Of a DNA stretch of 32,127 nt, positions 6,880 through 15,283 are shown one piece after another. Position 1 is the first letter of the stretch. Each line of letters starts with the position of its first letter. The translations under genes and the position numbers were made by a program. This DNA comes from Candidatus Azobacteroides sp. (GTDB taxonomy: Bacteria; Bacteroidota; Bacteroidia; Bacteroidales; Azobacteroidaceae), in assembly GCA_009778655.1 (NCBI GenBank), contig WRFZ01000164.1, forward strand, positions 1-32,127, written 5' to 3'. The notes below the pieces were generated by a model that was not told the DNA's origin, made no database searches, and saw nothing but the letters and a program-made list of their open reading frames with translations.

Positions 6880-9800
6880 CTACGCTCTTCCGCAACAGTT
6901 TTTGTATTTCTTTCCGCTGCCGCAAGGACAAAGATCATTTCTTCCCACCGTTTTTTCGGCGCGGATGGGTGCGGTCTTCTGTTGTTCACGGGTATCACGA
7001 GAAGCAACTTGAGCTTGTACGCGGCGGCCTTCCGAAATTTCGTCTTTCTGCGTGCGGTATTTACTGTAATCCGTTTTACGTTCGGGCGCTGCTTGGCGCA
7101 CTTCTTCCGGTTCCCGCATCGGAATTTGTCCGCGCATCAAGACCGAAACGGATTTTCGGTTCATATCGTCCACCATTTTTCTGAATAACTCGAACGATTC
7201 CAGTTTATAAATCAGTAAGGGATCTTTGTTTTCATAACTTGCATTCTGAACCGATTGTCGCAAATCGTCCATTTCCCGGAGGTGTTCTTTCCAAGCTTCA
7301 TCAATCGAATGTAAGAGAATCGCCTTTTCAAACGATTTGATAATATCTTTTGATTCCGTCATGTACGCTTCTTTGAGGTTACATTGGATATTGTAAACCC
7401 GTTTCCCGTCCGTAATCGGAACGACAATATTTTCGTAGCGGTCGCCTTGTTCTTCATAAACCTTTTTTATCACCGGATGAGCGATTTGAGCCATTCGGTC
7501 GGTTTTACGCTTGAAGCTGTCCAATGCGGCATTGAAAATTTTATCTTCTATCATTGCCGGTTTCATCCCTTTCATTTCTTCTTCGGTAATCGGAATTTCC
7601 AAAGCCATGGTTTTGAACAGTTCAAATTTCAATCCTTCATAATCGTTGTCATTTTCAAATTGTTCGCAAACGGTATGCGTTGTATCATACAGCATATTCA
7701 AAACGTCGAGACCGATTCGTTCGCCCATCAATGCGTGTCGGCGACGGGTATATACCACTTCGCGTTGCGAATTCATCACGTCGTCGTATTCCAATAAGCG
7801 CTTACGTATTCCGAAATTATTTTCTTCCACTTTTTTCTGAGCGCGTTCTACCGATTTATTCAACATATTGTGTTCCAACATTTCACCTTCTTTGAATCCC
7901 ATGCGGTCCATCATTCCGGCAATTCGTTCCGTAGCAAACAAACGCATCAATTCGTCTTCGAGTGAAATGAAAAAGACCGATGAACCCGGGTCTCCCTGCC
8001 GTCCGGCACGTCCGCGTAACTGTCGGTCCACCCGACGCGAATCGTGTCTTTCCGTACCGATAATCGCCAACCCTCCGGCGTCACGTACCGCCGGCGACAA
8101 TTTGATGTCCGTACCACGTCCGGCCATATTGGTTGCAATCGTAACCGTCCCGGTTTGCCCGGCTTGCGCTACAATCTCGGCTTCTTTCTGATGCAATTTG
8201 GCGTTCAAAACATTGTGTTGGATTTTTCGCATAGTCAACATGCGGCTTAATAATTCCGATATTTCCACCGAAGTTGTACCAACCAACACCGGACGTCCCG
8301 CATCCCGAAGTTTAACAATCTCTTCAATCACCGCAGCGTATTTTTCCCGAGCCGTTTTGTAAATCCGGTCGTTCATATCGTTCCGGTTAATCGGGCGATT
8401 GGTAGGAATAACGACGACATCCAATTTATAAATATCCCAAAATTCTCCGGCTTCTGTTTCGGCCGTACCGGTCATTCCGGCTAATTTGTGATACATACGG
8501 AAATAATTTTGGAGCGTGATGGTTGCGAACGTTTGGGTAGCCGCTTCCACCTGTACCCGTTCTTTGGCTTCAATCGCCTGATGCAATCCGTCGGAATAGC
8601 GGCGACCTTCCATGATACGGCCGGTCTGTTCGTCAACAATTTTTACTTTATTGTCAATGACTACATATTCATCGTCTTTTTCGAATAAACAATAGGCTTT
8701 CAGCAATTGATTAACGGTATGCACCCGCTCCGATTTGACGGCGTAGTTTTGCATCAATTCGTCCTTTTTCGCTTGCTTTTCTTCATCGGTTCCGCCTTCC
8801 TGTTCAATGATTGCGATTTGATGTCCGATATCCGGCAAAACAAAAAACAACGGGTCATCCGAATTTCCCGTCAGAAGATCAATTCCTTTATCGGTAAGTT
8901 CGATGGTATTATTTTTTTCATCAATAACAAAATACAAAGGATCGGTGATAACGTGCATTTCCTTGTTTTGCTGTTGCATGTAAAACTCTTCCGTTTTCAG
9001 CATGCTGGCTTTTACGCCTTGTTCACTCAAAAATTTAATCAATGCTTTGTTTTTCGGCATCCCTTTGAATGAACGGAACAACAGGACAAATCCTTCTTTT
9101 TGTACTTCCGAATCGGAAGAAGCAATTTTTTGTTTCGCTTCCGTAAGCAGTTTGGTAGTTAAATTTTTCTGTACGCTCACCACATTTTCGACACGGGCGC
9201 GGTATTCTTCAAACAATTGGTCGTCTCCTTTCGGAACGGGACCGGAAATAATCAAAGGGGTACGGGCATCGTCAATTAAAACCGAATCCACTTCGTCCAC
9301 AATGGCGTAATTATGTTTTCTTTGTACTAAATCTTTCGGACTGACCGCCATGTTATCGCGCAAATAGTCGAATCCAAATTCGTTGTTCGTACCAAAAGTA
9401 ATATCGGCTTCGTAAGCCTTTCGACGATTATCGGAATTGGGTTGATGTTTGTCAATACAATCAACGGATAAACCATGGAACATATACAAAGGTCCCATCC
9501 ACTCCGAGTCGCGTTTTGACAGATAGTCGTTGACCGTTACGACATGTACGCCGTTATGGGTCAAAGCATTTAAAAATACGGGAAGCGTTGCGACCAAGGT
9601 CTTTCCTTCACCGGTAGCCATTTCGGCGATGTATCCGCGCACCCTTTTACTGAGTTTCGGGTCTTCCGTATCTTTTTCGAATTTCTTGGGATTATGGTTA
9701 TGTAACACGACGCCTCCGAATAATTGCACATCGTAGTGAACCATGTCCCATTTGATCATATTTCCGCCGGCCATCCATTGATTGGCGTAAACGGCTTTGT

Positions 9801-10248
9801 CTCCGTCAATGGTTACAAAATCGTGTGTAACGGCTAATTTTCGGTCAAAATCGTTTGCAGTCACAACGACTTGTTCATTTTCCACCAAACGGCGAGCGGT
9901 ATCTTTAACGATCGCAAATACTTCCGGAAGAACTTCATCCAACACACGTTCCTGCTTTTCCGAAATCACTTTTTCAATGGAATCTATTTCCGCCCAAACT
10001 TTTTCACGGTCTTCCAATTCCATTTCTTCAATCCCCGATTTTAATTTTTCAATTGTATCTTTTTCGGCGCTTACCGCATCCGTTATTTTTTGCTTGATTG
10101 CATCCGTGCGAGCGCGAAATTCATCGTTCGATAATTCTTCGATACTCGGATAAACTGCCTTAATTTTTTCAACATAAGGCGATATTTCTCTCAAATCGCG
10201 TTGGGCTTTGTTCCCGAACATTTTTGATAAAAAATCATTGAAACCCAT
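6880..10248 (-). CDS. secA: Preprotein translocase ATPase SecA
   Basis: Motor ATPase that drives unfolded preproteins through SecYEG. The 1122 residues exceed E. coli SecA (901) and fit the long Bacteroidota form, which carries extra residues in the N-terminal helices (about 50-110) and between the nucleotide-binding and cross-linking regions. Walker A is GEGKT at 213-217; the DEVDS Walker B box, GRGTDIKL and the arginine-finger region [16 protein letters not shown] are all present. The C-terminus keeps the zinc/SecB-binding tail CPCGSG...CC at 1107-1119, preceded by a variable linker. The start [20 protein letters not shown] is typical of SecA. It is the last gene of a minus-strand group after the DUF4105 and phosphatase-like genes, but a 160-bp spacer full of palindromic repeats intervenes. 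I see no clear promoter in that spacer. Confidence 0.98.
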   Translation of the reverse strand: MGFNDFLSKMFGNKAQRDLREISPYVEKIKAVYPSIEELSNDEFRARTDAIKQKITDAVSAEKDTIEKLKSGIEEMELEDREKVWAEIDSIEKVISEKQERVLDEVLPEVFAIVKDTARRLVENEQVVVTANDFDRKLAVTHDFVTIDGDKAVYANQWMAGGNMIKWDMVHYDVQLFGGVVLHNHNPKKFEKDTEDPKLSKRVRGYIAEMATGEGKTLVATLPVFLNALTHNGVHVVTVNDYLSKRDSEWMGPLYMFHGLSVDCIDKHQPNSDNRRKAYEADITFGTNNEFGFDYLRDNMAVSPKDLVQRKHNYAIVDEVDSVLIDDARTPLIISGPVPKGDDQLFEEYRARVENVVSVQKNLTTKLLTEAKQKIASSDSEVQKEGFVLLFRSFKGMPKNKALIKFLSEQGVKASMLKTEEFYMQQQNKEMHVITDPLYFVIDEKNNTIELTDKGIDLLTGNSDDPLFFVLPDIGHQIAIIEQEGGTDEEKQAKKDELMQNYAVKSERVHTVNQLLKAYCLFEKDDEYVVIDNKVKIVDEQTGRIMEGRRYSDGLHQAIEAKERVQVEAATQTFATITLQNYFRMYHKLAGMTGTAETEAGEFWDIYKLDVVVIPTNRPINRNDMNDRIYKTAREKYAAVIEEIVKLRDAGRPVLVGTTSVEISELLSRMLTMRKIQHNVLNAKLHQKEAEIVAQAGQTGTVTIATNMAGRGTDIKLSPAVRDAGGLAIIGTERHDSRRVDRQLRGRAGRQGDPGSSVFFISLEDELMRLFATERIAGMMDRMGFKEGEMLEHNMLNKSVERAQKKVEENNFGIRKRLLEYDDVMNSQREVVYTRRRHALMGERIGLDVLNMLYDTTHTVCEQFENDNDYEGLKFELFKTMALEIPITEEEMKGMKPAMIEDKIFNAALDSFKRKTDRMAQIAHPVIKKVYEEQGDRYENIVVPITDGKRVYNIQCNLKEAYMTESKDIIKSFEKAILLHSIDEAWKEHLREMDDLRQSVQNASYENKDPLLIYKLESFELFRKMVDDMNRKSVSVLMRGQIPMREPEEVRQAAPERKTDYSKYRTQKDEISEGRRVQAQVASRDTREQQKTAPIRAEKTVGRNDLCPCGSGKKYKNCCGRA

Positions 10249-10293
10249 AATTGTTATTGTTATTTTATTACTGTATTATTTATTTATATTATT

Positions 10294-10400
10294 GTCATTG
10301 CGGGCCTGACCCTCAATCCCCTTTTTCGAGGGATCCCGCATCAAACACGGGATAACAACTTTCTTGATCAAGAGGATTCCGCATCAAGTGCGGAATGACA
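10294..10400. repeat. Cluster of GC-rich palindromic (REP-like) repeats
   Basis: The stretch begins GTCATTGCGGGCCTGACCC and contains two hairpins: ATCCCG/CGGGAT (10333-10353) and a perfect 8-bp ATTCCGCA/TGCGGAAT (10376-10396). The text GCGGGC-TGACCC recurs at 31891-31903. Such elements are typical short dispersed palindromes of intergenic DNA. They could damp or protect transcripts between the phosphatase-like gene and secA. Confidence 0.65.
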
Positions 10401-10407
10401 GCTCCTT

Positions 10408-11979
10408 TTATCTGATAAATTCCTGCAAAGGAGCATCTGTAGCTGCATTTGGCGGTCGGATTCTCAAGATGAATGCAACGGTGGGCGCAATTTCCGTTGC
10501 TTTAATCTCCCGATACACTTGTTCTTTTCGCGTATTTCCACCGAAAATAAATAACGGAGACAGTATGGCTTTGCTGCGCATGTAGTCCGTTTTAATGTTT
10601 TGATTTTCATTGATAACCGACCATCCGGGTTGGAGTTCGATAAATATATCTCCGCTTATTTTTTTATTCATTCCCCGGCGAAAATCAACCGAGCGTCCCC
10701 TATCATCAACGAACCATTGTCCGGCCGTAACAACATCTTGGACGCCACTGAAACGAGCAACAAATTCAGCCGATTTTCGTAAAATCTCATCCCAATTGAC
10801 GTTTTGATTTTCGATTAATTTCTTATTCAAGTAAATTTGTTCATTGTAATAACCTTCCACCCAATTCCCCGAACCGTAAATAGCCATCAGATACATATTG
10901 AGCAAAGACGTACAGCGATTCGGATAAAATTCGCCGGCAGGTTTAAAGCCCTCCGGAAGTGTGGCAACCGAATCATAATAACCGTCGGAAGAAAGGATTA
11001 TCAATACATTCTTTAGTCCTACTTTTTTATCAGCCAAATCCAACAGCCGTTCAATCTCTTTATCCAAACGATAGTAAATATCTTGAATTTCCCATCCGAA
11101 ATCATCATAACTATTGCTGAATTTGTAATTTCCGGCATAATACGTAACAGCCAGAAAATCGGGATAGATTCGTTTACCGAAATCCTCATATTCGAAAAAA
11201 GTAGCCGCCAAATCGGTAATTTCCGTATTAATAAAAGGAGATTGCTTTATTTTTATAAAACGATCATAATCTCCTTTGGTAAAGGTATATTTAAATGGCG
11301 CATTAGTTTGATTGTAAGGGATTCCGTTATAGAACGTCATTGCCGGCGTCCATACTTTTTCGGGATTGTTTCCGATGGCTTGAGACGTATTGTACCGGTC
11401 CACGTACCATGGAACGTTTTTGTAATACGTAGTGGTTGCCCATTTGCCGTTGGAATTATCCAACCAAAATGCAGCATCGGCGTATCTTCCGGCAGACAGA
11501 ATCGCTTCTTCGGCATCGGGAGCAATTGCGAAAACATCCGATTTTCCTTCCGATATTATTTTAAGTTCATCACCCAAAGTAGAAGCTGAAAGCGCTAAGG
11601 GTGAATAACGATTCGTCGTATAATTTCCCAAATAGGCGTCATCGTGAATTACGGATACCTCGCGACGAGCTTCAAAATCGAAATTTTTATCCGCAACAAT
11701 TCCATGATAATAAGGATAAGTACCGGTATAAATAGTTGCAATAGAAGCAGCCGGTCCGACGTTGGGAAATCCGAACTCCACCCGGTGATAGACCAAACCT
11801 TCGTTCATCAATCGCTTAAAGCCTTTTTCGCCAAAAATCGGACTGAAAAATTGTAAATAGTCGCCTCTTAATTGATCCACAACAATACTGATCACCAATT
11901 TAGGCGAATCGTTTGATTGTTGGGCGTGTAAACTGTTTACCGCCAGAACGGCTATCAGAGGAGCTAACCATTTATTCAT
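10408..11979 (-). CDS. Alkaline-phosphatase-superfamily protein, apparently catalytically dead
   Basis: Secreted protein of 523 residues (signal peptide MNKWLAPLIAVLAVNSLHAQ) with the fold of PafA-like alkaline phosphatases: LVISIVVDQLRGDYL at the start of the fold, IYTGTYPYYHGIV, FLAVTYYAGNY, LIILSSDGYYDS and LSPLFIFGGN. Most catalytic positions look altered. Asp35 remains. The nucleophile region reads GPAASIATIYTG where PafA relatives have a Thr before GHAS-IYTG. The Asp-x3-His metal ligands after LAVTYY are not seen, and the usual DHG is DGY. I infer a pseudoenzyme with a binding or envelope role, or a very divergent activity. Its start overlaps the stop of the DUF4105 gene by 8 bp, so the two are probably co-translated. 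Confidence 0.75.
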   Translation of the reverse strand: MNKWLAPLIAVLAVNSLHAQQSNDSPKLVISIVVDQLRGDYLQFFSPIFGEKGFKRLMNEGLVYHRVEFGFPNVGPAASIATIYTGTYPYYHGIVADKNFDFEARREVSVIHDDAYLGNYTTNRYSPLALSASTLGDELKIISEGKSDVFAIAPDAEEAILSAGRYADAAFWLDNSNGKWATTTYYKNVPWYVDRYNTSQAIGNNPEKVWTPAMTFYNGIPYNQTNAPFKYTFTKGDYDRFIKIKQSPFINTEITDLAATFFEYEDFGKRIYPDFLAVTYYAGNYKFSNSYDDFGWEIQDIYYRLDKEIERLLDLADKKVGLKNVLIILSSDGYYDSVATLPEGFKPAGEFYPNRCTSLLNMYLMAIYGSGNWVEGYYNEQIYLNKKLIENQNVNWDEILRKSAEFVARFSGVQDVVTAGQWFVDDRGRSVDFRRGMNKKISGDIFIELQPGWSVINENQNIKTDYMRSKAILSPLFIFGGNTRKEQVYREIKATEIAPTVAFILRIRPPNAATDAPLQEFIR

Positions 11980-13153
11980 ATTCTTTTTGCTTTAAAACAA
12001 CCCAATACCCTCCCGAAACAACCCATAAACAAAGGATGAACGGGATAAAAGCCTTATTCAGTTCTTGCGGAATCCAATGCCATCCCAACAAAAAACTTGA
12101 CAAAAGTACAAAATTTGCAGCATGATACCAACAAATCCACCGATAAGATTTCCGGAAAAAGAAACCGATACAGGCAATAAAGTGCAAGGGATGAAGCCAA
12201 AGTATATTCCAATTCGATTGAACACAAGGATGAAGAGAGAAAAAGTTAAGCATAGCGACAATACAACCGCCGGCTCCGGCAATGAGAAACAGGAGAGCAA
12301 ACGGTAAACTTAACCGATATTTTTTAATATACGCTACACTAACTAAAACTAAATAAAAAGCGAAAACAATAAACCCCGCTACAAAAGGACGACTCCAAAA
12401 ACTTAAAAGCGCCGGTTGAGCGCTTTGCGACCGGAGGATTAATTTTGAAGCAAGAACGATCGGTTGTTCATCGCCGGTCGGGAGTTTTACTGTCGCATCA
12501 TTTAAAGCGTCCATCAGTTTTTCCGGTAGAAACAGTTCGTTATGATATGAAATCAACGAATCGGCGCCGCTGCCGATAATGCAATCAATACCCAATTCCA
12601 ACCAAGGATAATACCGTGTATATTGATGAAACAATTGACGGAAAGTAACCGGTTGTTTTTGTTCGGGATAAACCAGCGTTCCTCCGCAAAACCGTTCAAT
12701 AATGTCGCGCGGACGAGTGGTGCAGTTATCAAAAACAAAACTGTAACGATAACCGACATTCTCCGGTAAAAGATTGATTTGCAAAAATTTCAATAAATCC
12801 TCTTTTTCGCTGTCCGGTATATTCAAAACCTGTTCAATCACCGTAACTCCATCGCGGTCACACTCCGAAATGACATATTGAAACGGAAGAGCGCTTAAGA
12901 AATAATCCGTTTTGCCCTCTATAAAGTTTAAAATAAAATTCGGCTTCCCTGTATCGAACATTCCCCAATTGAAAGCCAAATCCATATTCCGAGCAGGGTC
13001 GGAAACACGTAAAGCGGTATGCCCGAAAATTGTCCATACGGCTTTTGAATGAGGCTCTATAGTCAGTAAACTGAACCGAACGCTATCATAAGTCCGGGAT
13101 TTTACCGAAGAAAAAGCAAATAGCAACAGGAGAATGCACAGAAACCGATTCAC
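11972..13153 (-). CDS. DUF4105 (Lnb N-terminal periplasmic-like) membrane protein
   Basis: Exported protein with a periplasmic DUF4105 domain and a C-terminal membrane part; molecular role unknown. Family signatures are TIFGHTALRVSD, LAFNWGMFD, the NFILNFIEGKTDYFLSALP segment and FVFDNCTTRPRDIIERF, where the Asn-Cys-Thr-x-Arg group is the conserved core. About four helices follow from residue 260 on (PFVAGFIVFAFYLVLVSV, PFALLFLIAGAGGCIVAML and others). I choose the GTG at 13151-13153 as start: it gives the signal peptide MNRFLCILLLLFAFSSVKS. The only longer option begins at a TTG lying inside the -7 promoter element at 13181-13188, so it could hardly be translated. No in-frame ATG fits. The downstream phosphatase-like gene overlaps it by 8 bp. 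Confidence 0.8.
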   Translation of the reverse strand: MNRFLCILLLLFAFSSVKSRTYDSVRFSLLTIEPHSKAVWTIFGHTALRVSDPARNMDLAFNWGMFDTGKPNFILNFIEGKTDYFLSALPFQYVISECDRDGVTVIEQVLNIPDSEKEDLLKFLQINLLPENVGYRYSFVFDNCTTRPRDIIERFCGGTLVYPEQKQPVTFRQLFHQYTRYYPWLELGIDCIIGSGADSLISYHNELFLPEKLMDALNDATVKLPTGDEQPIVLASKLILRSQSAQPALLSFWSRPFVAGFIVFAFYLVLVSVAYIKKYRLSLPFALLFLIAGAGGCIVAMLNFFSLHPCVQSNWNILWLHPLHFIACIGFFFRKSYRWICWYHAANFVLLSSFLLGWHWIPQELNKAFIPFILCLWVVSGGYWVVLKQKEYE

Positions 13154-13180
13154 GAATGTTTTTGATTCATTATTTTGGAG

Positions 13181-13188
13181 CAAAGGTA
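13181..13188 (-). promoter_or_regulatory. -7 element for the DUF4105/phosphatase-like operon
   Basis: The minus strand reads TACCTTTG, a full consensus match. A start site near 13175 leaves a leader of about 25 nt before the GTG at 13153. No clear -33 TTTG is present. Confidence 0.5.
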
Positions 13189-13211
13189 GTACAATTTTTC
13201 ATAAAAGCCGC

Positions 13212-13873
13212 TTACTTCTCTTCCACTCGTATCTTTTCCACTTGCCGGATGATTTTTCCGTCGCTTGTTAATCCTTCTATAACTACGGAGTACGTTGTTT
13301 TGAAGTCGGAAGTGTAAAATTCAAAACCTGCGTCTTCGCCACCGGAAATAACAAGATCGGGTTTCCAGAAGATGGTAGTACGGTAATCGGGTACGGTTGA
13401 ATGATCGGATTCCGATGTTTCATATCGGGGCGAATAAAATTCCACTGGTTTTTGATAGCCCAAAGGAGTGTATATCGCAAAATCGGTTGTCTTCTTTCCG
13501 CTGAAATTCGTTACCTGCCGTATATCTATTCCCTTTCTCGTGGTGATACTGATTGCCCCGTTGGCGCCGCGTGCGCCGAATACCGATGCGGAAGCTCCTT
13601 TGAAAACATCGAAATCATCCGCCGCCGTTTTCTCCTCTTTATTTTCTTTACCTATCCGGATATTTTTCTTGAAGAAGTAATCATCGCCCGAATTTTCCAT
13701 ATACCGGGTATAGGCGCGAAGCGTATAATTACCTTCCGGAAAAGGTTTTCTCCCAGTACGGTATTCCGGAAAAAATTGATGTCTTTTTTTCGAAAATGAA
13801 CTTTTTCTACCACCACCACTTCGTTCAATTCGTTGATACGCAAGGCCGCATTAAAAGTCACAAAAAAAGTCAC
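13212..13873 (-). pseudogene. Remnant of an MG2/TonB-plug (SusC-like) protein gene
   Basis: Pieces of a larger Bacteroidota protein, normally around 800 residues with macroglobulin-like (MG2) repeats followed by a TonB-receptor plug. One frame near the left of the minus strand reads LNEVVVVEKVHFRKKD, the classic sequence before a SusC plug. Another frame then reads FPEGNYTLRAYTRYMENSGDDYFFKKNI, an MG2-repeat motif that should lie upstream of the plug. This runs, after a short linker, into VFKGASASVFGARGANGAIS, the end of the plug, and finishes as a beta-rich C-terminal domain at 13212. Frames are out of order and a large middle part is missing, so internal deletions and a frameshift seem to have occurred. 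The last 162 codons form an open frame that could still be translated, but without a signal peptide. Confidence 0.6.
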
Positions 13874-13957
13874 AAAGTTTATTGGTATGCTGACAAAGAG
13901 AGCGGCTTATTGTTTATATCACACCCTTCCGGCAATAATAAAAACTACGGCAACCGA

Positions 13958-15283
13958 TTATCGTTTGATCTGCTTCATAATATCGTAATAAAACCGCTCC
14001 AACAAACGCAAATCTTTGGTGACGATTTCCGCCTCTCCCCGTAAACCGTCCCGATACATGATTTCTTTTCCGTAATCGGTTCGCAGTCCGTTTTGTAAAG
14101 CGACTTTGGCAAAATACCCGGTATCGGTTGCAACATTGGAAATAAACGACAGGTTACCGCAAACGGCTCCGTATTCTTGAAAAGGATAAGAAGAAAACTT
14201 TAACAGCACTTTTTGTCCGACGGCAACTTTCCCGAAATTGGCTTGAGGTATAACCAATTGGGCAAAATACAAGGTGTTTTCGGGATTAACGTAGCAAACG
14301 GTTTGATTGCTCTGCAATTGTTGATTTTCCTGTATAAGACCGGCAAAGGTTACTTTACCGTCCGTGGGAGCGGTCAGCAAGTATTTCTTTTCCCACTCAT
14401 CAATCTGACTTTTTAAGGTATTGAGCGCCTGTCGGAAAATCATTTTTTGCTGTACAATCGTATTATCCAACTCCGCTATCTCTTTTTGTTTTGCGTTTTG
14501 GTCCGATTCATTGCCGATAACGGCATTGTTGATTTGCGGTAAACTCAATTTTTTATTGAGAAACTTGCTTTTTTCGTCGTTATAGTCCAATTCCGACAAA
14601 ACTTTCTTATCTCTCAACGTTTGGTTGGCATTAAACGATTTTTCCGACAATTCCACATCCTGTTCTTCCAGCTCTTTTTGACTCAACAGATTCGCATGCA
14701 ATTTTTCCAAATTATCCATATCTTTCAATAACATGCTCTTTTTTCGCAGATAAAATCCATCGGAGAGGTAACTTGTAAAAGTCAAAAACGCTTGCGAAAA
14801 AGTCTGATAAGGAACTTGGAGTTCACCCAATCGGGTTTCGGACAGGTTGAAAAACCGCCCTATTTCTTCCGGATGATTGGTATTGAGTAAATCCCGGATG
14901 GAATCCGTGTTGGCCGCCAGTTGCAATACTTCGTCATGATTGGCGGTTGATTCCAAATAGCCCAACACTTGATTTTGTTTCACCGCATCGTTTTCAGAGA
15001 CAAAAAGCCGTATCAGTTTGGCATTGATAGTTGTTACGACCGGTTTGGGAGCGTTAACAGAAGTCAAAGTCGCTTCTGCCGTGACAATGTCCGGATATTT
15101 GATAATCCAACAAATAACGCCCGTAATCAACAGAAAGAAGAAAAAACAAAGCGTTCCCCAACGAATAATCCAAGGCGGACGTTGAGATATAATCTCTTCC
15201 ACTTCACCCCCGTAGTCGGAAAAGGTGTTTTTCAGAAGAACTTTTGTTTCATCCGATTGCCGTATAACAGGTTCAGTTTCCAA
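13958..15283 (-). CDS. HlyD-family membrane fusion protein of the peptide exporter
   Basis: Periplasmic adaptor of 441 residues that connects an ABC exporter in the inner membrane to an outer-membrane channel. A short cytoplasmic tail is followed by one helix at about 42-61 (WGTLCFFFFLLITGVICWII). Then comes the first half of the lipoyl-like domain (TLTSVNAPKPVVTTINAKLI), a long coiled coil at about 160-300 (YLRKKSMLLKDMDNLEKLHA and on), the second lipoyl half (LTAPTDGKVTFAGLIQENQQL) and a beta-barrel region (VIPQANFGKVAVGQKVLLKF). Its start overlaps the end of the C39 ABC transporter by 11 bp, so translation is probably coupled and the two form one machine. The outer-membrane channel gene is not in the window, so a TolC homologue elsewhere is presumably used. 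Confidence 0.92.
   Translation of the reverse strand: METEPVIRQSDETKVLLKNTFSDYGGEVEEIISQRPPWIIRWGTLCFFFFLLITGVICWIIKYPDIVTAEATLTSVNAPKPVVTTINAKLIRLFVSENDAVKQNQVLGYLESTANHDEVLQLAANTDSIRDLLNTNHPEEIGRFFNLSETRLGELQVPYQTFSQAFLTFTSYLSDGFYLRKKSMLLKDMDNLEKLHANLLSQKELEEQDVELSEKSFNANQTLRDKKVLSELDYNDEKSKFLNKKLSLPQINNAVIGNESDQNAKQKEIAELDNTIVQQKMIFRQALNTLKSQIDEWEKKYLLTAPTDGKVTFAGLIQENQQLQSNQTVCYVNPENTLYFAQLVIPQANFGKVAVGQKVLLKFSSYPFQEYGAVCGNLSFISNVATDTGYFAKVALQNGLRTDYGKEIMYRDGLRGEAEIVTKDLRLLERFYYDIMKQIKR

Noticed and set aside
11083-11589. Plus-strand frame of 168 codons inside the phosphatase-like gene
   Set aside because: Antisense shadow; the minus-strand protein has a signal peptide and a clear fold.
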